The notes: generated by a model not told the origin, from the letters alone. 10,299 nt of DNA from Clostridia bacterium (GCA_017625275.1 JAGALI010000200.1:1-10299); one strand, 5' to 3'; shown: positions 1-7,159, counted from the first letter of the stretch. Numbers and translations are program-made.

Positions 1-296
1 ACAATAGGAGCGATTATAAGCGTTGTTTTATCTCCTACTCCGCCCGTGCTATGCTTATCAACACACAGCCCATTAAGCATGTCAAGATTTATAGTATCGC
101 CTGAGCGCATCATAGCATCAGTTAGATAAAAGGTTTCATCCTTATTCATTCCATTAAAGCAAATCGCCATGGCAAGAGCTGACATTTGATAATCAGGCAC
201 ATTTCCATCTACAAAGCCCTTTATCGCAAAATCAATTTCTTCTTTTGTCAGAGCGCCACCTGCGCGCTTTTTATAGATAATATCATACATTCTCAT
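1..296 (-). CDS. pdp: pyrimidine-nucleoside phosphorylase, N-terminal part (runs off left edge)
   Basis: Phosphorolysis of (deoxy)uridine and thymidine to the free base and (deoxy)ribose-1-phosphate in the cytosol. I translated the minus strand by hand: 98 codons from ATG at 296-294, starting MRMYDIIYKKRAGGALTKEE and reaching KHSTGGVGDKTT, the phosphate-binding signature of the thymidine/pyrimidine-nucleoside phosphorylase family, at about residues 80-91. The helical N-terminal domain is complete; the alpha/beta domain lies outside the window. The start overlaps the cdd stop as ATGA, with no clear ribosome binding site, so translation is probably coupled to cdd. It is the last visible gene of the deo operon. 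The N-terminus resembles the broad-specificity Bacillus Pdp; whether it is Pdp or strict thymidine phosphorylase (DeoA) cannot be settled from this fragment. Confidence 0.93.
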   Translation of the reverse strand, partial: MRMYDIIYKKRAGGALTKEEIDFAIKGFVDGNVPDYQMSALAMAICFNGMNKDETFYLTDAMMRSGDTINLDMLNGLCVDKHSTGGVGDKTTLIIAPI

Positions 297-688
297 AGCT
301 TAAACCCATTTGGAAAAAGCTTATCCAGCTTATATATCTTTGTCTTATCGTCCGAGCATAGGACAATATCAAAATCATCATCGCAAAGCTCAGAAAGAGC
401 CTGTCTGCAAATGCCACATGGAAAGGCTGGGGCTTCGCTTGACATATGCTCGCCACCTACAATTGCGATTGCGACAAATTTGCGCTCTCCTGCGCTTATA
501 GCGCTTGCAATTGCAGCGCGCTCAGCACAAATAGTTGCACCATACGATGCGTTTTCAACATTACAGCCCTTATAAATTTTTCCGTTTTCACAAAGAAGCG
601 CTGCGCCAACATTATAATTGGAATATGGTGCATAGGAGTTGCCCTGTGCCTCCTTTGCGCTTTCTATTAAAAGTGTATAATCCCTCAT
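293..688 (-). CDS. cdd: cytidine deaminase
   Basis: Zinc-dependent hydrolytic deamination of cytidine and deoxycytidine to (deoxy)uridine, feeding the neighbouring pyrimidine phosphorylase. The 131-residue length matches the small, homotetrameric class. The substrate-binding segment CNVENASYG is at 42-50. The catalytic CAE is at 54-56 (Cys54 zinc ligand, Glu56 proton shuttle) and PCGIC at 90-94 supplies the other two zinc ligands, Cys91 and Cys94. All key residues are present. The ATG at 688 overlaps the deoB stop as ATGA and is preceded by GAGGT about seven bases upstream, a usable ribosome binding site. The stop overlaps the pdp start. Cytosolic; no signal peptide. The family assignment is very secure. 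Confidence 0.97.
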   Translation of the reverse strand: MRDYTLLIESAKEAQGNSYAPYSNYNVGAALLCENGKIYKGCNVENASYGATICAERAAIASAISAGERKFVAIAIVGGEHMSSEAPAFPCGICRQALSELCDDDFDIVLCSDDKTKIYKLDKLFPNGFKL

Positions 689-1848
689 ATGGATACCTCG
701 TTTTTAAAGCTCTTACCCTCACAATCAAAGTCTACGCCAAGAAAATCGCATATTGTTGCGCCAATATCGGCATAGGTTGAGCGTGTACCAAGATTTTTTG
801 AAGCTATGCCCTTACCATAAACCAAAAGAGGTATATACTCTCTTGTATGGTCGGTGCTAACATCACCTGGGTCACATCCGTGGTCTGCTGTGATAATTAG
901 CAAATCGTCATCACGGAGTCCATCAATTATCTTAGGCAAATAGCTATCGAACTCAGAAATTGCCCTTGCATAGCCATCTATATCGTTTCTGTGTCCGTAA
1001 ACCATATCAAAATCGACAAGATTTGTAAAGCAGAGTCCTGTAAAATCGCGTTTCATAATTTCAAGCGTTGTCAAAATACCATGCTCATTTGATTTTGTTG
1101 GATTACTCTCGCTTATTCCTCTAGAGGCAAAAATATCATTTATTTTACCTACTGATATAACCTCGTAGCCATGCTCCTTTATCGCATCAAGTGCCGTTTT
1201 TCCTGTTGGCTCAAGCGAAAAATCATGACGATTTGAGGTTCTTTTAAAATTAGGATATTCACCTATAAATGGACGCGCAATTACTCTGCCAACGCCATGT
1301 CTGCCTGTAAGCATTTTTCTGGCAATTTCACAATATTTATAAAGGTCCGAAACGCTGACATAATCCTCATGCGCGGCGATTTGAAAAACGCTATCAGCCG
1401 AGGTGTATACAATCAGCTTGCCAGTTTCAATATGCTCCCTACCATAGTCCTCAATAACCTTAGTTCCAGAATATGGCTTATTGCAAAGCACGCCTCTGCC
1501 TGTTAGCCCCTCAAATTCCTTTATAATTTCATCATCAAATCCATTAGGATAGGTTGGCAAGGGGCTTTTGGAAATAACCCCTGCTATTTCCCAATGTCCA
1601 ACTGTTGTGTCCTTTCCCATTGAGCGTTCAATGCATCTACCGTATGCACCAAGTGGCTTTTCAGTGCCATTAAGAGACACTCCCTCTATGCTTCCAAGTC
1701 CTAGCTTTATTAGATTATCAGCCTTGAAATGCTTGGAATTAACGATACTTCCAAGGGTGCTTGCGCCCTGGTCGCCAAATTTGTCAGCGTCTGGAAGAGC
1801 GCCTATACCAAAGCTATCTAAAACAATTAAAAATATTCGTTTTCTCAT
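685..1848 (-). CDS. deoB: phosphopentomutase
   Basis: Manganese-dependent interconversion of (deoxy)ribose-1-phosphate and (deoxy)ribose-5-phosphate, linking the nucleoside phosphorylases to DeoC and the pentose phosphate pathway. The 387 residues match the usual length of about 390. It shows the alkaline-phosphatase-superfamily pattern of DeoB: Asp11 in VLDSFGIGALPDA near the N-terminus, DTTVGHWE at 80-87 with the phospho-accepting Thr, DMVYGHR at 281-287 (Asp281, His286), ADHGCDP at 321-327 (Asp322, His323) and His334. The spacings 281/286/322/323/334 equal those of the metal ligands known in the Bacillus enzyme (286/291/327/328/339). Its ATG overlaps the deoD stop as ATGA. No ribosome binding site is visible in front (TGCAATAAGATT), so initiation is probably coupled to deoD termination. 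Complete and intact. Confidence 0.97.
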   Translation of the reverse strand: MRKRIFLIVLDSFGIGALPDADKFGDQGASTLGSIVNSKHFKADNLIKLGLGSIEGVSLNGTEKPLGAYGRCIERSMGKDTTVGHWEIAGVISKSPLPTYPNGFDDEIIKEFEGLTGRGVLCNKPYSGTKVIEDYGREHIETGKLIVYTSADSVFQIAAHEDYVSVSDLYKYCEIARKMLTGRHGVGRVIARPFIGEYPNFKRTSNRHDFSLEPTGKTALDAIKEHGYEVISVGKINDIFASRGISESNPTKSNEHGILTTLEIMKRDFTGLCFTNLVDFDMVYGHRNDIDGYARAISEFDSYLPKIIDGLRDDDLLIITADHGCDPGDVSTDHTREYIPLLVYGKGIASKNLGTRSTYADIGATICDFLGVDFDCEGKSFKNEVSI

Positions 1849-2582
1849 AATCTTATTGCAGTTTCAAGTGCAAGGGTCATCATTTGAGTAAAGCTATTTT
1901 GTCTTTCCTCTGAGCTTGTTGACTCGCCTGTTATAACATGGTCGGATATTGTGCAAATTGCAAGCGCGCCCTTTCCACATCTTGCTGCATTCATATAAAG
2001 AGCGGCAGCCTCCATCTCAACAGCCATAACACCCATTTTGCGCCATTTTGCGCTTGAGGTGTCGTCCTTGGAAACGCCAACAAAATCACCATAAAACACA
2101 TCTGAGGAAACAAGATTTCCTACATGGTAGGCTGCACCAAGTGCATCTGCCTGCTCTGCACAGATTTTAAGAAGCTTATAGCTTGCAATCGGCGCAAAGG
2201 TGCCGTTTAAGCGAAAGGTGCTTGCATAATTTGAGTCTGTGCACGCGCCCTGTCCTAGAACGATATCTCTTACCTTAATGCTCTCCTGTAAAGCACCAGC
2301 TGAGCCTACACGAATTATGTTTTCAACTCCAAATATATTATATAGCTCGTAGGAATAAATACCGATTGAGGGCATTCCCATTCCACTTGCCATTACAGAC
2401 ACAGGCACGCCCTTATAGGTGCCTGTATAGCCCTGTACTCCTCTGACATTATTTACAAGCCTTGCATTTTCTAGAAAGCTTTCTGCGATAAATTTTGCGC
2501 GCAATGGGTCACCTGGCATAAGAACTGTCTTTGCAAAATCACCAGGGACTGCGTTTATATGTGGTGTTGGATAGCTTGACAT
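1845..2582 (-). CDS. deoD: purine-nucleoside phosphorylase, DeoD (hexameric) type
   Basis: Phosphorolysis of purine (deoxy)nucleosides to free base and (deoxy)ribose-1-phosphate. The 245 residues are typical of trimer-of-dimers NP-I enzymes. Residues corresponding to the E. coli active site are present: His8, Gly24 and Arg28 in MPGDPLRAKFIAE, Arg47, Arg91 and Ser94 in IRVGSAGA, Glu189-Met190-Glu191 in AVEMEAAALY, Asp214 in TISDH and Arg227. The 13-residue spacing between catalytic Asp214 and Arg227 equals that of E. coli Asp204/Arg217. The start shares one base with the deoC stop (TAATG); a purine-rich AGGGAGAGGG inside the deoC end can serve as ribosome binding site. Second gene of the operon, supplying DeoB. 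The DeoD type rather than the trimeric PunA type is clear from these motifs and the length. Confidence 0.96.
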   Translation of the reverse strand: MSSYPTPHINAVPGDFAKTVLMPGDPLRAKFIAESFLENARLVNNVRGVQGYTGTYKGVPVSVMASGMGMPSIGIYSYELYNIFGVENIIRVGSAGALQESIKVRDIVLGQGACTDSNYASTFRLNGTFAPIASYKLLKICAEQADALGAAYHVGNLVSSDVFYGDFVGVSKDDTSSAKWRKMGVMAVEMEAAALYMNAARCGKGALAICTISDHVITGESTSSEERQNSFTQMMTLALETAIRL

Positions 2583-3247
2583 TAATAGCCCTCTCCCTTC
2601 TCTTCCTTCAAAATTTTAATAAGCCTTGAGGTGCCAAGTCTTGATGCGCCTAGTGCTATAAAATCTCTTGCATCATCAAAAGAAGCAATTCCACCTGCTG
2701 CCTTGATTTTCACATTCTTTCCTACATTTTCCTTGAAAAGCTTTATATCCTCTCTAGTTGCTCCACCTATTGAAAAGCCTGTTGAGGTCTTTATAAAATC
2801 TGCCTTTGCCTCAGTTACAATTTCACACATGCGCTTTTTCTCGTATTCTGTGAGAAGGCAGGTTTCAATTATTACCTTCATTATGGCATTACGACAGAAA
2901 TATCTCTCTGCCTTTAGCTCATCAAGAATTTTATTGAACTTTCCGTCCTTTAGGTCTCCTATATTGATAACTGTATCAATTTCATCGGCACCATTTTCAA
3001 TAGCATTCTTAATCTCATAGCACTTAACCTTTTCGGTTGAATATCCATTAGGAAAGCCCACAACTGTGCAAATCCTTATTTTTTGGTCACAATACTCTCT
3101 TGCACTCTCTACAAATGACGGTGGTATGCATACAGACGCTGTATTGTAGCATATTGCCTCGTCACAGGTTGTCTTAATTTGCTCCCAGCTTGCATCCTGC
3201 TTTAAATATGTGTGGTCTACCATTGATAAAATTTCTTTAATGTCCAT
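2582..3247 (-). CDS. deoC: deoxyribose-phosphate aldolase
   Basis: Class I aldolase that cleaves 2-deoxyribose-5-phosphate to acetaldehyde and glyceraldehyde-3-phosphate; it is the step that commits deoxyribose to glycolysis. The 221 residues fit the short DeoC form. The TIM-barrel landmarks are visible: VDHTYLK at 10-16, TVVGFPNG at 61-68, Asp91 in EIDTVIN (proton relay), Schiff-base Lys153 in FIKTSTGF, and the second Lys182 in KIKAAGGI. It is the first gene of the operon. The start is supported by AAGGGAGA with seven bases between GGGAG (3255-3259) and the ATG, and by a promoter about 36 bp upstream. No regulator of the DeoR type lies in the window. The acetaldehyde product would need an acetaldehyde or alcohol dehydrogenase elsewhere. 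Confidence 0.97.
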   Translation of the reverse strand: MDIKEILSMVDHTYLKQDASWEQIKTTCDEAICYNTASVCIPPSFVESAREYCDQKIRICTVVGFPNGYSTEKVKCYEIKNAIENGADEIDTVINIGDLKDGKFNKILDELKAERYFCRNAIMKVIIETCLLTEYEKKRMCEIVTEAKADFIKTSTGFSIGGATREDIKLFKENVGKNVKIKAAGGIASFDDARDFIALGASRLGTSRLIKILKEEKGEGY

Positions 3248-3282
3248 AATAATTCTCCCTTAAGATATTTTCTTACAATAAT

Positions 3283-3311
3283 ATTTTATCATATATATAT
3301 TAAAAAATCAA
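3283..3311 (-). promoter_or_regulatory. promoter of the deo operon
   Basis: On the minus strand, TTGATT (3311-3306) is followed by a 17-bp AT-only spacer ending in TGA and then TAAAAT (3288-3283), giving TGnTAAAAT, an extended -10. The expected transcription start is near 3276, leaving a leader of about 29 bases with the ribosome binding site of deoC. This leader is too short for a riboswitch. A second consensus-like TTGACA at 3403-3398 lies further up but has no good -10 at the right distance. Confidence 0.75.
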
Positions 3312-3410
3312 CTTTTACGAATTATTTTGAATTTTATAAAATATTTTTGCAAAATTTATATGAATATTGAGGAAAATCAAATTGATACAATTATATTTGT
3401 CAAGAAAAAA

Positions 3411-3433
3411 GGCACTCGATTGAGTGCCTTTTT
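3411..3433 (-). terminator. hairpin terminator after the BspA-like gene
   Basis: Seven perfect base pairs, GGCACTC (3411-3417) with GAGTGCC (3422-3428), enclose a four-base loop. The stem is flanked by six A on the left and five T on the right. Read on the minus strand it begins one base after the stop codon of the secreted-protein gene and ends in a run of six T. Because both flanks are A/T runs it could also work in the plus direction. It separates that gene from the deo promoter. Confidence 0.88.
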
Positions 3434-3434
3434 G

Positions 3435-5219
3435 TTATACTGTTGGAATTGGGTCCTTATAAACTGCTGATGCTGTAATGATTACAAAATCAAAATTGTG
3501 AAGCTTGATTCTTTCCTTCGTGTCAAGTGTTGCTTGAACATAGTGAGTATTTGTTACAGTATCCTTTGTTGTTTGAACTACCACTGCAGAGATAAGCTTC
3601 AATGTGTAGTAAGAGCCATCATAATTTGTACCCTTATCAAAGCCCTTTATTGTAAGGCTGATTGAGCTGTAGCTTGACTTATTTACCTGTACGCAGAAGC
3701 CCTTTACTCCGTCTACAAAATCAAGATTATCATTTTTGAATATTTCTGAAATGTTTATTTTGTTTTGGTCGTTATCATTTGTTTGACTATTTGTCATAAA
3801 CAATGAGAGCTTAACTGCTTCGCGCGTTACATTCTCGTATTCATCAAGAAGTGTATAGTCAATTTGGTAGCCTACATTAATAGCAAGCTTCTCTTCCTTT
3901 TCTGGAACTGAATAGCCCTTGAAGGTGATGATTGGGTTCTTTATCTCGACTACATTTTCGATTGTACAATATGTTGCATTTGCGCATACGCAACTATATT
4001 CGCCATTTTGGCCAAAGCCGTTTTCATATACAATGTCTTTCACCATCACATGTGTACTATGTTCAGGCACAAAAGCATAACCACAATTTCTTTCGCAAAA
4101 TCTTTTCTCCAAGCAACTATCTACATCCTCAAGGTCGTGCTCACTATTGTACAAGATTTCGCACACACTTGCACCCGAAATTACATATCTGCCCTCTGTA
4201 TAATTAGATGGATTTGCTTTATAATCATTATATGAAACAATGCTAATAGCACCGATTGCTTCCTTAACTTGTGTCAAATAATTATTATCCGTGCTCACAA
4301 AATAGAAATATTTTCCTATTCCGTCAAAATTATAGGTTTTATTTCCATCTACACATTGAGCAAAGTTTTCTTCGAATTCGGTTGCAGTTATATAAGTTGA
4401 ATCGCCTAAGATGTATATATTTTCAAGATTTGTACAATTTTCAAAATTGCGTTTTCCAAGGCTTGTATTGTTACCTAAAATATAAATGCTTTTAAGATTG
4501 GTGCAGCCATAAAAGTTATCTGTTCCTAGACTTGTTACATTTGAGGGAATAGTTATTGATGAAATTGCTGTATTTTTAAAACGCCAGTTGTAATTGTTTG
4601 GACACGAAAGTGAATACTCGGTGCCTGGAGCAAGCCTCACTGTGTGAAGATTTGTACAGCCAAAAAAGTTTTGATATCCACCAAATCCACCAACGAGGTT
4701 TTCACAAACGGACATATCAATTAACCTCAACTCCGTTTTTCCTTTGAACGCTGCAGGGCAATCCTTAAGAGTGGATGGAAAATACATATACTGAATATAA
4801 TTTAAATTTATATTTCCCAAATATATCATATCAAAGCCTCTTAGATTAAGAACAACGATTTTCATATTATCATCGCTATTCTTTATGTACTCCTCCGTTG
4901 TGCTATCATAGATATGAATGTAAATATCTGTGAGCTGTGCCCATTGGCCAGTCGTGCTTGTATAAGTAACATATGCATCCTTATTGTCATTTCCTTCGTT
5001 GCGATTGTTTGGTACTGATTCGTAAACATTGTTACCTTCTGCGTCAACACCACTAACATACCAAATCAAAGGATTGTGTGTCTCATCATAAATTGGGAGT
5101 TTAGTACCATCAGCAAGGGTAGCTGTTTCGCTATAATCTACGGCGGCAAATGCAGGAATTGCAAAAAAACAGGCAAAAACTAAAATTCCAAGTGATACGA
5201 TTAAAAGCTTTCTTTTCAT
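3435..5219 (-). CDS. secreted BspA-like leucine-rich-repeat protein
   Basis: Function unknown; probably exported or cell-surface associated. Residues 1-25 form a standard signal peptide: MKRK, a hydrophobic core to about 20, then AFA before Ala26 as a likely signal peptidase I site. Residues about 120-290 carry irregular BspA/TpLRR-type (LRR_5) repeats, seen as recurring FxGCTNLxxxxL, as in FFGCTNLHTVRL (185-196), FYGCTNLKSIYI (236-247) and FENCTNLENIYI (259-270), with ITIPSNVTSLG at 222-232. A Cys/His-rich stretch (353-419) follows, then a non-repetitive beta-rich C-terminal part. I see no LPxTG motif or C-terminal membrane anchor, so the attachment mode is unclear. The start is supported by AAGGAG (5228-5233) eight bases upstream. 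It is a single-gene unit, divergent from the AraC regulator. BspA-like proteins are known as adhesins in some species, but nothing here proves that role. Confidence 0.82.
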   Translation of the reverse strand: MKRKLLIVSLGILVFACFFAIPAFAAVDYSETATLADGTKLPIYDETHNPLIWYVSGVDAEGNNVYESVPNNRNEGNDNKDAYVTYTSTTGQWAQLTDIYIHIYDSTTEEYIKNSDDNMKIVVLNLRGFDMIYLGNINLNYIQYMYFPSTLKDCPAAFKGKTELRLIDMSVCENLVGGFGGYQNFFGCTNLHTVRLAPGTEYSLSCPNNYNWRFKNTAISSITIPSNVTSLGTDNFYGCTNLKSIYILGNNTSLGKRNFENCTNLENIYILGDSTYITATEFEENFAQCVDGNKTYNFDGIGKYFYFVSTDNNYLTQVKEAIGAISIVSYNDYKANPSNYTEGRYVISGASVCEILYNSEHDLEDVDSCLEKRFCERNCGYAFVPEHSTHVMVKDIVYENGFGQNGEYSCVCANATYCTIENVVEIKNPIITFKGYSVPEKEEKLAINVGYQIDYTLLDEYENVTREAVKLSLFMTNSQTNDNDQNKINISEIFKNDNLDFVDGVKGFCVQVNKSSYSSISLTIKGFDKGTNYDGSYYTLKLISAVVVQTTKDTVTNTHYVQATLDTKERIKLHNFDFVIITASAVYKDPIPTV

Positions 5220-5250
5220 TTTTTCTTCTCCTTATAAAAATTATACCTCA

Positions 5251-5280
5251 ATTCTATGATATATCACTTTTATTAAACAA
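5251..5280 (-). promoter_or_regulatory. candidate promoter of the BspA-like gene
   Basis: Minus strand TTGTTT (5280-5275), 18-bp spacer, TAGAAT (5256-5251); the start of transcription would fall near 5244, about 24 bases before the ATG. A perfect TATAAT at 5245-5240 also exists, but it would start transcription inside the ribosome binding site, so I prefer the first. AGACAAAA box 1 (5284-5291) sits directly upstream of the -35, where an activator could touch polymerase. Confidence 0.45.
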
Positions 5281-5283
5281 TCA

Positions 5284-5323
5284 AGACAAAACATATACGA
5301 AATATAGACAAAATTTAGTTTTT
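5284..5323 (+). promoter_or_regulatory. two AGACAAAA boxes 22 bp apart, operator candidate
   Basis: AGACAAAA occurs at 5284-5291 and 5306-5313, start to start 22 bp, about two helical turns. That spacing is typical of tandem half-sites bound by AraC-family dimers. The second box extends over 5306-5323 and matches a third box at 5495-5512 in 17 of 18 positions. Binding by the adjacent AraC-type protein is an inference from position. Confidence 0.4.
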
Positions 5324-5461
5324 TATTACATTTATATAAGCAATCATGCTTTTGAAAAGTAAAGTGCTATTTACGCTTTAAAAAAATCACTCTAAAGCAT
5401 TTCTTAAGTAATTGATATTAATATGTGATATTTTTAAGAAAATATATTATGCGTTAAAGCA

Positions 5462-5490
5462 TTGATAATCCAAGAAAAATATGATATAAT
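5462..5490 (+). promoter_or_regulatory. promoter of the araC-type gene
   Basis: TTGATA (5462-5467), 17-bp spacer, TATAAT (5485-5490), preceded by TGA to give an extended -10. Predicted transcription start is near 5497, about 29 bases before the ATG. The start point falls inside the third AGACAAAA box (5495-5512), a layout that would allow autorepression. Confidence 0.8.
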
Positions 5491-5494
5491 TATA

Positions 5495-5512
5495 AGACAA
5501 AATATAGTTTTT
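5495..5512 (+). promoter_or_regulatory. third AGACAAAA box over the araC-type transcription start
   Basis: The 18-bp sequence differs from 5306-5323 only at its tenth base (A instead of T). It begins four bases after the -10 element and covers the predicted transcription start, so a protein bound here would block the promoter. The two long boxes start 189 bp apart, close to 18 helical turns, so a loop could keep both on the same face. This is geometry only. Confidence 0.4.
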
Positions 5513-5525
5513 CACGGAGAATCAC

Positions 5526-6308
5526 ATGTTATACCAAACACAACACTCCATACTAGCTGACAAGGCGACGCTTGAATCTGGAAGTGATCTAAACTTCCCT
5601 ACTCATATTCACAATAGCTTTGAAGTAATAATAGCATCAGCTGGAGAAATGGAAATAACTGTTGCAGGGAACAAATATACAATCTCAGGCAATGAAAGCA
5701 TTTTGGTCTTTCCAAATCAACTTCATGAAATTAAAACCCAAAATCACTCCGAGCATACTATTTTAATTTTTTCTCCTCAGCTTGTTAAGACCTTCAGCAA
5801 AAGGTTTGATAATTTTGTGCCAAAAAGCAACAAGTTTTATTTAGACGATTTTTACATTGACAAAATTTCCAAGTTTGACAATAAAAAAAGCCTTTTAGAA
5901 TTAAAAGGGCTTTTATATTCAATTTGTGGCGAATTTGACAAAAACGCAGAATATATAGATTTCAAGGGTGATGGACAAAATCTGCTGTTTAAAATTTTTA
6001 ATTTTGTTGCCGAAAACTACAAAAGAAAATGTACCCTTTATGAACTTGCCAAGGAAACCTCCTATAACTATGTGTATTTATCTAAACACTTTTCGAAAAG
6101 CACTGGCATTAGCTATACCGAATATGTTTGTCGCTTTCGCATAAATGAAGCGTGCTATTTTTTGACAAACACAAACAGTACCATACTTGATATAGCCTAT
6201 GAATGTGGCTTTGATTGTCTTAGAAGCTTTAACAGAAGCTTCAAGTCAATATTGGGTGTTTCACCAAGCAAATACAGAAAGCAAAAGAATATCAAGATTG
6301 AAAAATGA
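5526..6308 (+). CDS. AraC-family transcriptional regulator with cupin sensor domain
   Basis: One-component regulator that probably senses a sugar or glycan fragment. Residues about 15-90 look like the AraC-type cupin: HIHNSFEVIIASAGE at 27-41, then beta strands through VFPNQLHEI (61-69). Residues about 155-255 contain the two helix-turn-helix units: CTLYELAKETSYNYVYLSKHF (169-189) with the conserved SKHFSKSTGISYTEY continuation, and ILDIAYECGF (220-229) followed by SFNRSFKSILGVSPSKYRK (234-252), the family signature. Length 260 is typical. ATG 5526 has GGAGA (5516-5520) upstream and its own strong promoter. It is divergent from the BspA-like gene and followed on the same strand by sugar-modifying enzymes, so either could be its target. 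No two-component or transporter partner is nearby. The ligand cannot be named. Confidence 0.93.
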   Translation: MLYQTQHSILADKATLESGSDLNFPTHIHNSFEVIIASAGEMEITVAGNKYTISGNESILVFPNQLHEIKTQNHSEHTILIFSPQLVKTFSKRFDNFVPKSNKFYLDDFYIDKISKFDNKKSLLELKGLLYSICGEFDKNAEYIDFKGDGQNLLFKIFNFVAENYKRKCTLYELAKETSYNYVYLSKHFSKSTGISYTEYVCRFRINEACYFLTNTNSTILDIAYECGFDCLRSFNRSFKSILGVSPSKYRKQKNIKIEK

Positions 6309-6326
6309 GTGCGCTTATGGTATAAT
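6298..6326 (+). promoter_or_regulatory. promoter of the reductase-deacetylase unit
   Basis: TTGAAA (6298-6303), 17-bp spacer, TATAAT (6321-6326), with TGG directly before the -10 (extended). The -35 overlaps the last codons and stop region of the araC-type gene. Start of transcription is expected near 6333, leaving about 26 bases with AAGGAG (6347-6352). A near-consensus promoter, so the pair can be expressed separately from the regulator. Confidence 0.82.
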
Positions 6327-6358
6327 TATTTTATTAAAGATGATTTAAGGAGAAGGCT

Positions 6359-7147
6359 ATGATTTTAGTTACAGGCGCTAGTGGCTTTGTTGGTGGGAAG
6401 ATAATGCAGGAATGCAAGAACACCATCGCCTGTCCGTCTCTTAGAGGCTTAGACGAGGACGACATTAAGCGCATTGTTGAGAAAAATCAGATTGATACAA
6501 TTATACATACTGCAGCGATATCCGACATTGGAGAGTGTGAAAGGGACCCTGAGGCGTCCTACACTGCTAATGTGCTGATTCCTATATATTTAGCAAGAGC
6601 GTCTAAAAATATAAAGCTTATATGCTTTAGCTCGGATCAGGTTTACAGTGGGGCTGATGGCGATTGTCCTTTTACAGAGGATATGGTAAGGCCAGCCAAC
6701 ACATACGCAAGACATAAGCTGGAAATGGAACACAGGGTGCTTGATATTGCCCCCAATGCAGTTATGCTTCGCGCAGAATGGATGTATGATTATTACCTTG
6801 AAAAATCCAACTATTTTATGGGCATTTTAAATGCAACCGATTCTGTTTGCTATAGCTCTCAGCAGTTTAGAGGTATAACATATGTAAAAGAGGTTGCAAG
6901 GAATATGGAGCAGGTTGTCCTTTTACCTGGTGGGGCATATAACTTTGGTAGCGAAACTACAAAAAGCATGTATGAGATAACGAAGGAATTTCTAGCACTA
7001 ATCGGCAAGGACATAAGGGTTGAAGATTCCCCTTCACGACATAATTTGTGGATAAATTGTGAAAAGGCAAGAAGGCACGGTGTGATTTTTAGCAGTGTTG
7101 AGGACGGACTTAAGGACTGTGCTAGAGATTATGGATTATTAAAATAA
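6359..7147 (+). CDS. RmlD-like NAD(P)-dependent sugar-nucleotide reductase/epimerase (extended SDR)
   Basis: Extended short-chain dehydrogenase, probably acting on a nucleotide-linked sugar in the cytosol. The N-terminus has the Rossmann TGASGFVG (5-12). HTAAISD at 50-56 and SSDQVYSG at 91-98 are the RmlD-type core, where the family has SSDYVFDG-like sequences. The catalytic Tyr116-x-x-x-Lys120 lies in YARHK. At 262 residues it is shorter than usual RmlD proteins (about 280-300), mostly because the segment between the Rossmann motif and the HTAA strand is short. Ribosome binding site AAGGAG lies six bases before the ATG. It is followed after 12 bases by the deacetylase, so they form a two-gene unit. 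RmlA, RmlB and RmlC are not nearby, so a dTDP-rhamnose role is not supported by context; the substrate is open. Confidence 0.85.
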   Translation: MILVTGASGFVGGKIMQECKNTIACPSLRGLDEDDIKRIVEKNQIDTIIHTAAISDIGECERDPEASYTANVLIPIYLARASKNIKLICFSSDQVYSGADGDCPFTEDMVRPANTYARHKLEMEHRVLDIAPNAVMLRAEWMYDYYLEKSNYFMGILNATDSVCYSSQQFRGITYVKEVARNMEQVVLLPGGAYNFGSETTKSMYEITKEFLALIGKDIRVEDSPSRHNLWINCEKARRHGVIFSSVEDGLKDCARDYGLLK

Positions 7148-7159
7148 AAGGAGCATATT

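Larger units (their letters stand above)
5220..5525. other. 306-bp divergent intergenic region with repeated sequence boxes
   Basis: Very AT-rich gap between the BspA-like gene (minus) and the araC-type gene (plus), with no credible ORF. It holds a promoter for each gene, three AGACAAAA boxes (5284, 5306, 5495), TAAAGC-type repeats (TAAAGCATT at 5393 and 5455; TAAAGTG at 5360 facing CGCTTTA at 5374-5380), a palindrome ATATTAATAT (5415-5424) and a loose inverted pair TTCTTAA/TTAAGAA (5401-5407 and 5434-5440). The density of repeats suggests a regulatory region. Which protein binds is not shown by the sequence. Confidence 0.6.

Noticed and set aside
2631..3020. Plus-strand open frame opposite deoC
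   Set aside because: Antisense shadow of deoC; the minus-strand frame has all aldolase catalytic residues.
3248..3282. Purine riboswitch or other structured leader before deoC
   Set aside because: The predicted leader is only about 30 bases and contains little beyond the ribosome binding site.
3345..3354. Palindrome TTTTGCAAAA upstream of the deo promoter as a DeoR-type operator
   Set aside because: Ten bases in a very AT-rich stretch, about 35 bp upstream of the -35, with no second copy; too weak to call.
3381..3395. 15-base sequence ATTGATACAATTATA shared with 6491-6505
   Set aside because: The second copy is inside the reductase coding sequence and flanking bases do not match; most likely chance in AT-rich DNA.
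3398..3403. TTGACA on the minus strand as the main deo promoter -35
   Set aside because: At 16-18 bp spacing the -10 candidates match poorly (TTGATT or worse), whereas 3311-3283 has good boxes with an extended -10.
5401..5440. TTCTTAA/TTAAGAA inverted pair as a terminator or mobile-element end
   Set aside because: Seven-base AT-only arms with a 26-base gap, no T run and no flanking transposase; kept only as a note in the intergenic entry.
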